64,000 nucleotides of DNA from Betaproteobacteria bacterium (GTDB lineage Bacteria > Pseudomonadota > Gammaproteobacteria > Burkholderiales > SG8-39), in NCBI GenBank assembly GCA_947482825.1, contig CANKMT010000001.1, positions 62,001 to 126,000 on the forward strand. Reading direction: 5' to 3'. Shown piece after piece: positions 26,557 through 33,699 of this stretch (position 1 is its first letter; the number at the start of each line of letters is the position of its first letter). A program made the position numbers and the translations under genes. The notes below the pieces were generated by a model. The model searched no databases. It was not told the DNA's origin and worked only from the letters and a program-made list of their open reading frames with translations.

Positions 26557-27445
26557 ACCTTACGACGTCCTGGTCATCGGGACCGGGATCACCGGCCTTA
26601 CCGCAGCGCGCCAGGCGCTGCGTGAAGGCCTGGTGACAGCCGCCATGGAATCGATGTTCTTCGGCGGACTGGTGACGAACATCAACGACCTCGATGGCGA
26701 ACCCGGTGGTTCCGGCAGCGACGTGTCCGCCGGGTTGATGATGGAAATCTCGCAGATGGGCGTGAAGAATATTTCGGAAGCGGCTTCTGCGATCACGCGC
26801 GACGGCGATTGCCTTGTCGTCAAGGGCGATGCGGGCAGCCATCGGGCGCGCTCGGTGATCATTGCCTCGGGCGCGCGGCTCAAGCACCTCGGCGTACCTG
26901 GCGAAGCGGAGTTGGAAGAGAAAGGCGTTTCACGCTGCGCTGATTGCGACGGGCCGTTCTACCAGGGCAAGGAAGTCGTCGTGGTGGGGGGCGGCGACTC
27001 GGCTTTGCAGGAGGCCCTCGTCCTCACCGAGTTCGCCGGCAGGGTGCACCTCGTGCATCGCGGCGAAGAATTCCGCGCGCAGCAGCATCTCGTCGATCGC
27101 CTCGCAGGGCATTCGAACATCCAAGTCCACATGAACACCCGGGTGGAGGCGGTCCTCGGTAGCGCCGCGGTCAGCGGCGTGAGGGTTCGCGCAGGCGACG
27201 GCGTATCCGAGATCGCCTGCGCAGGATTCTTCGCCTACGTCGGTCTGGAGCCTGCCAACGAATTCGTGCCGGCGGAAATCGCACGTGATGCCGCCGGTTT
27301 CCTGCAAACAGATGAGGGCCTGCAGACCGCGATGCCTGGCGTATTCGCTGCCGGCGCGGTGCGCTTCGGTTATGGAGGCATGCTCACGCATGCGATTGCC
27401 GAAGGAGAGGCCGCCGCAAAATCGGCGCTCGCATTGCTGCGATAA
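26549..27445 (+). CDS. Thioredoxin-reductase-like FAD/NAD(P)H disulfide oxidoreductase
   Basis: Flavoprotein of 298 residues of the TrxB/AhpF class: FAD site VIGTGITG (about 9-16), redox pair Cys130-Ala-Asp-Cys133 in CADCDGPFYQG, NADPH-site GGGDSA (147-152) and C-terminal VFAAGAVRFGYGGMLTHAI. Compared with typical TrxB the CxxC is CADC rather than CATC, and the interior (SMFFGGLVTNINDLDG) is shortened or variant. The start overlaps the selB end by 8 bp, so it is translationally coupled. The obvious role, by context, is to supply electrons to the thioredoxin-domain protein at 33696-35135 or directly to the selenoproteins. This is inference. Confidence 0.88.
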   Translation: MPEPYDVLVIGTGITGLTAARQALREGLVTAAMESMFFGGLVTNINDLDGEPGGSGSDVSAGLMMEISQMGVKNISEAASAITRDGDCLVVKGDAGSHRARSVIIASGARLKHLGVPGEAELEEKGVSRCADCDGPFYQGKEVVVVGGGDSALQEALVLTEFAGRVHLVHRGEEFRAQQHLVDRLAGHSNIQVHMNTRVEAVLGSAAVSGVRVRAGDGVSEIACAGFFAYVGLEPANEFVPAEIARDAAGFLQTDEGLQTAMPGVFAAGAVRFGYGGMLTHAIAEGEAAAKSALALLR

Positions 27446-27485
27446 TGCATGATGTAGTGCCATACAGAATGTGTTGGGGGCTGGT

Positions 27486-27749
27486 ATGAAAAGACTTTCC
27501 GTGCGCCTGGACGATGCCGAGTTCGCAGCGCTGTCCCGGTTGAGCGAGCAACTGGGTGAAACGCGCTCGCAGGTGGTGAAGCGTGGGATTGCGACGCTTG
27601 CGAAGCAGAAGTTGCGTGGCGCGTCGGCGAACGAACTGGCCGAAAAACTCGGGCTGATCGGCTCGTTCAAGGGGAGCGCCGACCTGTCCGAAACCGCCGC
27701 CGTCCGGATCAAGCGAAAACTCAATGCCGAAGCCGCTCTGTGTAGATAG
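27486..27749 (+). CDS. Ribbon-helix-helix (CopG-type) antitoxin, orphaned
   Basis: Protein of 87 residues starting MKRLSVRLDDAEFAALSRLSEQLGETRSQVV, a classic ribbon-helix-helix DNA-binding domain, followed by a C-terminal toxin-binding tail. The start is ATG at 27486 with a G-rich stretch upstream. It overlaps the beginning of a PIN-type toxin gene by 26 bp, but that toxin is collapsed, so the antitoxin is now without a functional partner in cis. Confidence 0.78.
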   Translation: MKRLSVRLDDAEFAALSRLSEQLGETRSQVVKRGIATLAKQKLRGASANELAEKLGLIGSFKGSADLSETAAVRIKRKLNAEAALCR

Positions 27750-27883
27750 CGGGCCTTTTATCGCTTGGCTAAACGCACGTGACAAGCACCACGCCCGTGC
27801 GGTCGAATTCTTCAGATCGGACCGACTTCTCGGTCTATCGCGGTCCAGGCGGGCACGCCTTCAGGAATCTTTTCTTCGCCTGA
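27724..27883 (+). pseudogene. PIN-domain toxin remnant with internal deletion
   Basis: The first 30 codons (MPKPLCVDSGPFIAWLNARD, then HARAVEFF) are a normal VapC-type PIN start with the first catalytic Asp. Within a few bases the sequence switches to what looks like a PIN C-terminus in another frame (TDFSVYRGPGGHAFRNLF, stop at 27881-27883). Most of the roughly 130-residue domain, including the other acidic residues, is missing. The simplest reading is a central out-of-frame deletion of about 250 bp. The continuing first frame to 27960 is basic and unlike any protein. Confidence 0.7.
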
Positions 27884-27963
27884 GAGCACGCGGTGGCCGA
27901 AGGCCTCGCCGCGGCAAGACCCGCCGGGGCACCGCTGCGATAGACTTAGAGTTGCGGTAAAGG

Positions 27964-28059
27964 GGAAGGGAATCGCTCCCGGTGGGGCGGCCGGACTTCA
28001 AACCCGGTGTGGGCCGTCTGACGGTCCTGTGTGGGTTCGACTCCCACTCTCTTCCGCCA
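27964..28059 (+). tRNA. selC: Selenocysteine tRNA (anticodon UCA)
   Basis: A 96-nt tRNA including encoded GCCA at the 3' end. The tRNA(Sec) hallmarks are all visible: an 8-bp acceptor stem (GGAAGGGA with TCTCTTCC, one G-T pair), a 6-bp D stem (CGCTCC/GGGGCG) with a 4-nt loop, anticodon loop CTTCAAA with TCA, a long variable arm (GGGCCGT/ACGGTCC), and a T arm GTGGG-TTCGACT-CCCAC. The top pair below the anticodon loop is an A-C mismatch. It is charged with Ser, converted to Sec by SelA and delivered by SelB, both encoded just upstream. It lies about 0.5 kb after the selAB-trxB operon, among gene fragments. Confidence 0.97.
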
Positions 28060-28061
28060 AG

Positions 28062-28268
28062 AACTGTCCAGAAGCGCACCCAAAACAGGCGCCGACGCTG
28101 GTGATTCATGGCGACCGCGACCCGCTGGTGCCGGTAGAAGGCGGCAGGGACACCGCCGCCAAGGTTCCGGGCGCAAAGCTGACGATCGTGCCGGGCATGG
28201 GCCACGACATGTCCGCGTGGCCGATGCTCGCAGAAGCAATCGCCGAACACGCCCTGGCGCAAAACTAG
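28062..28268 (+). pseudogene. C-terminal fragment of an alpha/beta hydrolase abutting tRNA-Sec
   Basis: About 65 codons encode the last third of an alpha/beta hydrolase: TLVIHGDRDPLVP with the catalytic Asp, and IVPGMGHDMSAWP with the catalytic His. The nucleophile Ser and the rest of the fold are missing, because the reading frame runs upstream straight into the tRNA gene. It therefore cannot be a working enzyme. The breakpoint at the 3' end of a tRNA suggests recombination or integration there. Confidence 0.8.
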
Positions 28269-28272
28269 GATT

Positions 28273-28302
28273 CAGCCGCGGGCGAATCCCGGCTGTTTTT
28301 TT
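28273..28302 (+). terminator. Rho-independent terminator after the hydrolase fragment
   Basis: CAGCC...GGCTG with an inner GGG/CCC helix and a 2-nt bulge forms a GC-rich hairpin (28273-28295), followed by TTTTTTT. It should end rightward transcripts from the tRNA-Sec/hydrolase fragment. Confidence 0.75.
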
Positions 28303-28311
28303 CGTGATTGG

Positions 28312-28482
28312 CTATTTCGCCTTGCTCAATTCCTCATCCCGCAGCGCGCGGCGCAGGATCTTGCCGACGTTGGTCTTGGGCAACTCGGCGCGGAACTCGA
28401 CAAACCTGGGAATCTTGTAGCCGGTCGGGTCCTTGCGGCAGTGTTCGAGCACAGCCTGTTCGGTAAGCGCCGGGTCCTTGAA
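28312..28482 (-). pseudogene. 3'-terminal fragment of a second fadD-like gene
   Basis: The last 56 codons match the end of the intact fadD at 29839 closely ([16 protein letters not shown] then [20 protein letters not shown], ending DEELSKAK). Similarity also extends past the stop: both copies are followed by the same 17-nt sequence (28271-28287 and 29797-29813). The fragment lacks the ATP-binding and catalytic parts. The divergence (roughly 85-90% identity by eye) suggests an old duplication or a paralogue lost by recombination. Confidence 0.82.
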
Positions 28483-28561
28483 GGAGTTGATCGGCATGTT
28501 CGGCCCCCCCGGGCTGCGGCGCGACATCGTCAATCGCGTTTCCGTGATCATAGAGGCCCGA

Positions 28562-29695
28562 TCAAGCCGAAAGGGATGCCAACCAGTTTGCGGCACGCTC
28601 GACCGAAATGCGCCCGCGTTGCTCGGGTTGACGCAGGTAGCGCACTAGCAATGTGGCTTCCGCAGATGGGAAGCGGTCTGCGATTGCTGCAAGATAGGGC
28701 GGTATCGTCGGATCACTCAACTTGCATTCGGCGAAGCCGATTGGTTCGTCGTCTTCACACAGGGCGAAGTCGATCTCGCGGCCTTCCTTGTCGCGTACAT
28801 AGCGCAGACTCATGGCGCGCCCTGCGGAATCTTGTAGAAAATGCGCGTGCCTGAGGAGCATGGTCGCACACGCATTTTCGAATATCGCCCCGTCGTCGCC
28901 TTTCACCAGACCGGTATCGAAGAAGTACACCTTCGGTTCCTTGAGGAGGGCGCGGGCGATATTTCGATGAAATGGACGAATCGTGAAAACAATATGCAAT
29001 GCCTCGAGAATTTCCAGATAGCGACCGAGCGTGGTCGGGGCAATCTGCAAATCACGCGCCAGCGAGGCCAGTGACAGGGGAGAGCCAACCCTCGTCCTGA
29101 GTATGTTCACAAATAAACGCATCGCCCGAACTTCACCGATCCGCGAAAACTCAAGAATGTCCTCGCGAATCACGCCTTCTAGATATAGCTGCCGCCATCG
29201 ATCGGCATCCACCGGACTTTCGGCCAGAAACGGCTCAGGAAATCCACCGCGCTCGAGTATTCGCGCCAGTGCGGCTTCGGGCGTGGCATCCGATGACTCC
29301 ACCCATTCCTTCACCGTAATAGGGTGCAGACGCCATGCAAGGTAACGGCCGGCCAGCGATTCACCCGACTGACGAAAGGCGTCAAGGCGAGCGCTACCCG
29401 TGACGAGGATGGCTTGCGCCTCCAGGCGGCCGTCGTAGACGCCCTTCAGCCAGACTTTCCAGTCCTTCATCTTGTGCAGTTCGTCAAAGACCAAGAGTCG
29501 AGCCTTCGGCGACCAGCTTTGACCGAGGATAATCCGGCTATCGTCGATCACGTCCCAGTTCAGAACTTGCGCATTGGACCAGGTGGCTGCGAGCGAACGG
29601 GCCAATGTGGTCTTGCCGGCCTGACGAGGGCCGGAAAGAAACACCATCTTGCGGCCGAGGTCGGCTTGGATAAAAGGCGAAAGAGCGCGTTCCAT
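28562..29695 (-). CDS. AAA-type ATPase with C-terminal DUF4143 domain
   Basis: Protein of about 377 residues: Walker [14 protein letters not shown] near the N-terminus, a Walker B-like LLVFDELHK, a sensor-like LVTGSARLD, then the DUF4143 part with a PD-(D/E)xK-like pattern ([13 protein letters not shown], then AECK). Families of this type are common on mobile and defence-linked DNA; the role is not established. The start is ATG at 29695 or an in-frame ATG 9 bp upstream. It sits between the two fadD-like 3' ends as if inserted there, and an inverted-repeat operator lies just upstream. Base composition around it is more A/T-rich than its neighbours. Confidence 0.85.
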   Translation of the reverse strand: MERALSPFIQADLGRKMVFLSGPRQAGKTTLARSLAATWSNAQVLNWDVIDDSRIILGQSWSPKARLLVFDELHKMKDWKVWLKGVYDGRLEAQAILVTGSARLDAFRQSGESLAGRYLAWRLHPITVKEWVESSDATPEAALARILERGGFPEPFLAESPVDADRWRQLYLEGVIREDILEFSRIGEVRAMRLFVNILRTRVGSPLSLASLARDLQIAPTTLGRYLEILEALHIVFTIRPFHRNIARALLKEPKVYFFDTGLVKGDDGAIFENACATMLLRHAHFLQDSAGRAMSLRYVRDKEGREIDFALCEDDEPIGFAECKLSDPTIPPYLAAIADRFPSAEATLLVRYLRQPEQRGRISVERAANWLASLSA

Positions 29696-29715
29696 GGCGC
29701 CCATTCTGTCGGACT

Positions 29716-29743
29716 ATGGAAAATAGTCAAGACTATCTTCCAT
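29716..29743. promoter_or_regulatory. Inverted-repeat operator candidate upstream of the DUF4143 ATPase
   Basis: ATGGAAAATAGTC (29716-29728) and GACTATCTTCCAT (29731-29743) form a 13-bp inverted repeat with one mismatch and a 2-nt centre. It lies 21 bp before the ATPase ATG, which suits an autorepressor or another dimeric regulator. Confidence 0.55.
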
Positions 29744-29838
29744 TGAATGGCTCAATGGCCGTTATGTAGTTGCCAGTTCTACGCAAGAGGATGTTGTTCA
29801 GCCGCGGGCGAATACGATCCGTTCTGTTCGCGAATGCG

Positions 29839-31515
29839 CTATTTCGCCTTGCTCAATTCCTCATCCCGCAACGCGCGGCGCAGAATCTTGCCGACGTTGG
29901 TCTTGGGCAGCTCTGCGCGGAACTCGATGAACTTGGGAATCTTGTAGCCGGTCAGCTCCTTGCGGCAATGCGCGAGGACCGCCTCCGCGGTGAGGGCCGG
30001 ATCCTTCTTCACCACGAACACCTTCGGCACCTCGCCTGATTTTTCGTCCGGCACGCCGATCACGCAGCATTCGAGCACGCCCGGGCAACCCGACACCACT
30101 TCCTCCAACTCGTTCGGGTAAACGTTGAATCCCGACACCAGGATCATGTCCTTCTTGCGGTCGACGATCTTCACGTAGCCGCGCTCGTCCATGACGCCGA
30201 TGTCGCCGGTCTTGAAGGCGCCATCCTTCGCCATCACTTTGGCCGTTTCCTCGGGCCGCTTCCAGTAGCCCTTCATCACCTGGGGTCCTTCGATACAGAT
30301 CTCGCCCGTCTGGCCGACAGGCAGGATGTTTTCGTCGTCGTCGCGGATGGTGATCACAGTGTTGGGCACCGGCAGGCCGATCGTGCCGCTGAATTCCGTC
30401 TGGTCGATCGGATTGGTGGTGGCCACCGGCGAGGTCTCGGTGAGGCCGTAGCCTTCGAGGATCGGCACCTTGGTCGCTTGCTGCCAACGGTCGGCCACCG
30501 CCCGCTGCATCGCCATACCGCCGGCGGATGCGAGCCGCAGCTGCGAGAAATCGATACTCGAAAAATCCGGATGATTGAGCAGCGCGTTGTAGAGCGTGTT
30601 CAGGCCGCTGATCGCGTTGAAGCGGTTGTTCTTCAGTTCCTTGATGAAGCCCGGGATGTCGCGCGGGTTCGGGATCAGCAGATTGCAGCCGCCGTCGCGC
30701 AACATGAACATGCAATTACAGGTCAGCGCATAGATATGGTAGAGCGGTAACGGCGCGACCATGATCAGCGGGTCGTCCTCCTTGCGCACCGGCGAGAACC
30801 AGGCCGAGACCTGCTCCATGTTGGCGATGATGTTGCGGTGCAGGAGCATCGCACCCTTGGAAACTCCGGTGGTCCCGCCGGTGTACTGCAGGAAAGCGAT
30901 GTCCTCGGGGCCCACGTCCACCTTCTTCAACTGCATGCCCGCGCCCTGGCTGATCGCGGTATTGAACGGCACTGCGTTGGGCAGGTTGAACGCCGGCACC
31001 ATCTTCTTGACGTTGCGCACCACGAAATTGACGATCAGGCCCTTGAAGCCGAGCAGGTCGCCCATGGAGGCCATGACGACATGCTTGACCGGGGTCTTGG
31101 ACAGCACCTGCTCCAGCGTGCCGGCAAAATTCTCCAGAATCACGATCGCCTCGGCGCCGGAGTCCGTCAACTGGTGCTCGAGCTCGCGCGGCGTATAGAG
31201 CGGATTCACGTTCACCACGATGTAGCCCGCACGCAGGATGCCGAACACGGCCACCGGATACTGCAGCACGTTCGGCATCATCACCGCCACGCGCGCGCCT
31301 TTGGCGAGCCCCTTGGACTGCAGCCAGGCGCCGAACTTGGTCGACAGCTTGTCGACGTCGTCGAAGGTGATCGTCTTGCCCATGCAGATGTAGGCGGGCC
31401 GGCCGCGGTACTTGCCGACGTTGGCGTCGATCAGGTGCAGAATCGAGCGGTAGGCGGTGATGTCGACTTCCGCGGGCACGCCCTTCGGGTAGCTCTTGAG
31501 CCAGATTTTTTCCAT
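29839..31515 (-). CDS. fadD: Long-chain fatty-acid-CoA ligase (FadD-like)
   Basis: AMP-forming acyl-CoA synthetase of 558 residues, probably membrane-associated in the cytoplasm. It shows the P-loop YTGGTTGVSKGA, LEGYGLTETSPV, GEICIEGPQVMKGYW, TGDIGVMDERGYVKIVDRKK and the catalytic lysine in [11 protein letters not shown]. Its N-terminus (MEKIWLKSYPKGVPAEVD) is the standard FadD start, and AGGAGGAG lies directly upstream, so 31515 is secure. It activates medium- to long-chain fatty acids for beta-oxidation. A diverged copy of its 3' end lies 1.5 kb downstream. Confidence 0.93.
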   Translation of the reverse strand: MEKIWLKSYPKGVPAEVDITAYRSILHLIDANVGKYRGRPAYICMGKTITFDDVDKLSTKFGAWLQSKGLAKGARVAVMMPNVLQYPVAVFGILRAGYIVVNVNPLYTPRELEHQLTDSGAEAIVILENFAGTLEQVLSKTPVKHVVMASMGDLLGFKGLIVNFVVRNVKKMVPAFNLPNAVPFNTAISQGAGMQLKKVDVGPEDIAFLQYTGGTTGVSKGAMLLHRNIIANMEQVSAWFSPVRKEDDPLIMVAPLPLYHIYALTCNCMFMLRDGGCNLLIPNPRDIPGFIKELKNNRFNAISGLNTLYNALLNHPDFSSIDFSQLRLASAGGMAMQRAVADRWQQATKVPILEGYGLTETSPVATTNPIDQTEFSGTIGLPVPNTVITIRDDDENILPVGQTGEICIEGPQVMKGYWKRPEETAKVMAKDGAFKTGDIGVMDERGYVKIVDRKKDMILVSGFNVYPNELEEVVSGCPGVLECCVIGVPDEKSGEVPKVFVVKKDPALTAEAVLAHCRKELTGYKIPKFIEFRAELPKTNVGKILRRALRDEELSKAK

Positions 31516-31892
31516 GGAGACTCCTCCTGCGGCGAATTCTAGTCTATCGGCGCACCTATCCAGCGTCTTCTGCCACAACGGGACCCCGGCTTGCGGGTCG
31601 TACCCGGCCCGTGGCAGCAATTTTGCCCTTACGCGCTGAAGCGCCGTCTCGGCGAAATCTTCGATTCCGAGGACTCGGTAGTGGATCGCAACTATGCCAA
31701 GTCGATTCGCTGGTACCGTCTCGCGCGCGCGCAGGGCGAGGCGATTCCGGTTCAGGCGCCGCGCAGCTACGGACCTTCCGGTGTCGTGAGGTAGCGTCGC
31801 AGCGCTGACGGCGCCTGGCGAATGATTAGAATGCCCTGCATGAGTCTTGCCCCGCTTGAACGCATGCTGAACGGAAGTTGAACGCATTGAGA
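31516..31892. other. 377-bp divergent intergenic region with a weak Sel1-like remnant
   Basis: The gap between fadD and the MFS gene holds promoters for both. A 67-codon frame at 31591-31794 (+) contains NYAKSIRWYRLARAQGE, reminiscent of one Sel1/TPR repeat, but it has no convincing ribosome site and stands alone. It may be the tail of a lost repeat protein. I see no other gene, RNA or repeat. Confidence 0.4.
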
Positions 31893-33113
31893 ATGCGCCT
31901 CTTCTACGGGTGGCGTATCGTCGGTGCCTGCTTCATCGTCGCCTCTTTCGCTTGGGCACTCGGCTTGTTTGGGTCGAGCGTCTATCTCCAAGCCCTGACC
32001 ACGGCCCATGGCTGGTCGATCGCCGAGGTCTCGTCGGCGATCACAACCTTTCTGCTTGTCAGCGCGCTGATCCAGCAACCGGTCGGCCGAAGCATCAATC
32101 GCTGGGGTCCCAGGCCGATCATGTTGCTCGGCGCGGCAAGCATGGCGTTGGCGGTTCCACTGATCGGCAGGGTTGCCGAGCCCTGGCAGCTTTACCCGTG
32201 CTTTTTCCTGCTCGGGATCGGTTGGGCGAGCCTATCGACAACAGCGATTTCGACAACGGTCGCGCCATGGTTCGAGCGCCACCAGGGGCGCTCGATCACG
32301 CTGGCCATCATGGGCGCAAGTCTGGGGGCCATAGCCGGAGTGCCCCTGCTGCTTTTTGCCGTTCAGCGACTTGGATTGGGCCGGGGCTTGCTTGCGGTCG
32401 GGATTTTGACGGCCGTCGTCCTATTGCCTCTCATCGTGCTCGTGCTTCGCTATCGCACCCCCGCCGATCTTGGACTGCAACGCGACGGCAGTGCGATCGA
32501 TGCAGGGGGCCGGGACAGCCTCCTGTTCCCGCACATCGCAACCGCGCTCAATCGCCGCCGGCTCCTCTGGAGCGCGGCCGTCGCGTTCGCGCTTGTCCTT
32601 ACCATTCAACTCGGGTTCATCACGCACCACGTTACGCTGGCCGAGCCGTTCCTTGGCACGGCCGGAGCGGGCCTGCTGGTTAGCGCGACGGGGGTGGTTT
32701 CCATCCTTGGTCGCCTCTATCTCATGCGGATTGTTGATCGTGCTTCGGTTCGGCGCCTCGCCTGCCAGGCAATGCTGGCTCAGACCGTGGCGATCCTTGC
32801 CATAGGCCTCTACCCCAGTGTTCCTGTTCTGATTGCCGCAAGCCTGCTGTACGGCTACGCGATCGGTCAGGTGACCACGCTCGGCCCCATCGTCATCCGG
32901 CGCGAGTTTGGCGCGGACGCGTTCGGGGCTGCCTATGGGACGGCTGCCACCGTGATCCAACTTGCATCGGCGTTTGGCCCGGCGCTCATCGGCTTCCTGC
33001 GTGACGCTCTCGGCAGCTATGCCTCGGCCTTTCTCGTCGCGGCAACGGTAACCGGGACCGGATGCGCATGCCTGTACCTGGGCGGTGAAAGGCATCAGGC
33101 CAGGCAACGCTAA
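31893..33113 (+). CDS. Major facilitator superfamily transporter
   Basis: Integral membrane protein of about 406 residues with 12 predicted helices, beginning RLFYGWRIVGACFIVASFAWALG, typical of the oxalate/monocarboxylate-type MFS group (N-terminal FYGWRIV). The middle loop carries RYRTPADLGLQRDG, another frequent feature of that group. The start is taken as ATG at 31893; a TTG at 31878 is in frame and also possible. Its substrate is unknown, perhaps an organic acid. It ends 65 bp from the convergent UGSC-2 gene. Confidence 0.85.
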   Translation: MRLFYGWRIVGACFIVASFAWALGLFGSSVYLQALTTAHGWSIAEVSSAITTFLLVSALIQQPVGRSINRWGPRPIMLLGAASMALAVPLIGRVAEPWQLYPCFFLLGIGWASLSTTAISTTVAPWFERHQGRSITLAIMGASLGAIAGVPLLLFAVQRLGLGRGLLAVGILTAVVLLPLIVLVLRYRTPADLGLQRDGSAIDAGGRDSLLFPHIATALNRRRLLWSAAVAFALVLTIQLGFITHHVTLAEPFLGTAGAGLLVSATGVVSILGRLYLMRIVDRASVRRLACQAMLAQTVAILAIGLYPSVPVLIAASLLYGYAIGQVTTLGPIVIRREFGADAFGAAYGTAATVIQLASAFGPALIGFLRDALGSYASAFLVAATVTGTGCACLYLGGERHQARQR

Positions 33114-33177
33114 GTTCGATCAGCCCGCCCCCTCCAGTGGATGATCGCGATGCATCGCCTCGCGACGAAGGTCGGGG

Positions 33178-33699
33178 CTAGCTCACCAGCAGCTTCAACG
33201 CTCTCTCGATCGCTTCATCCGCCAACTGGTCCAATTCCTCCGCCGTCCGGTTCTGGATCGGATGCTGCACATAGACGATCGCCGGCTCGAAGCCGATCGC
33301 CTGCGATTGCGAGGCCACCGCGTCGGTGAAACCGGTCGTGACGACCGAGACGCCCGGAATCCCGCGGGCATCGAGGTTCATGAGGTCGTGCAGACTGCAC
33401 GACGTGCAGGAGCCTCAGTCCGATAATGCGATCAGAACGACGTCGGCTTTCTCCGCGACCTCTTGCAGGATCTCCGGCGTGGCGATCTTGGCGTTGGTCG
33501 GCTTGCCGGTGCGCATTGTCCTGATGTTCTTCTCGTGCAGGCGCATTTCCACGCGGTCGAGGAACTCCTTCGTCTTGGCCTTGCCGATGTCGAACAGGGC
33601 CACCGTCTTGCCGTCGAGCGAAGGCGGCGGCTTCAGGCGCGCGCGCTTGAGCGGCGAGGTTTCAGGCGTCGGGTCGCGCATCCAGTTCATCGCGGTCAT
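33178..33699 (-). CDS. UGSC-family selenoprotein, copy 2 (Sec encoded by UGA at 33415-33417)
   Basis: With the UGA read as Sec, this is a 173-residue protein: 94 residues, then U95-G96-S97-C98-T99-S100-C101-SLHD, then ARGIPGVSVVTTGFTDAV and a helical C-terminus. It aligns along its length with copy 1: ALFDIGKAKTKEFLDRVE matches MIDNAKIGTERLFDFIEE, and ADVVLIALSDU matches ADAVLSATGDU. The ATG overlaps the stop of the thioredoxin-fused partner (ATGA, 33696-33699), with AAGGAGAT as ribosome site. A SECIS hairpin identical in sequence to that of copy 1 sits at the same 11-nt distance. Standard gene callers would split it into two pieces. Predicted cytoplasmic; likely a Sec-based redox enzyme. Confidence 0.93.
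33385..33403 (-). promoter_or_regulatory. Bacterial SECIS element of UGSC copy 2
   Basis: The same 19-nt hairpin as copy 1 (7-bp stem GTCGTGC/GCACGAC, loop AGUCU) begins 11 nt after the UGA. The flanking codons differ between the two genes (GGC TCC TGC AC here, GGG AGC TGT TC there) while the hairpin is unchanged. That suggests selection on the RNA structure. Confidence 0.88.

Noticed and set aside
33147-33158. GCGATGCATCGC palindrome between the MFS and UGSC-2 genes as a terminator
   Set aside because: Short, with no loop and no T-run; probably chance or a minor site.
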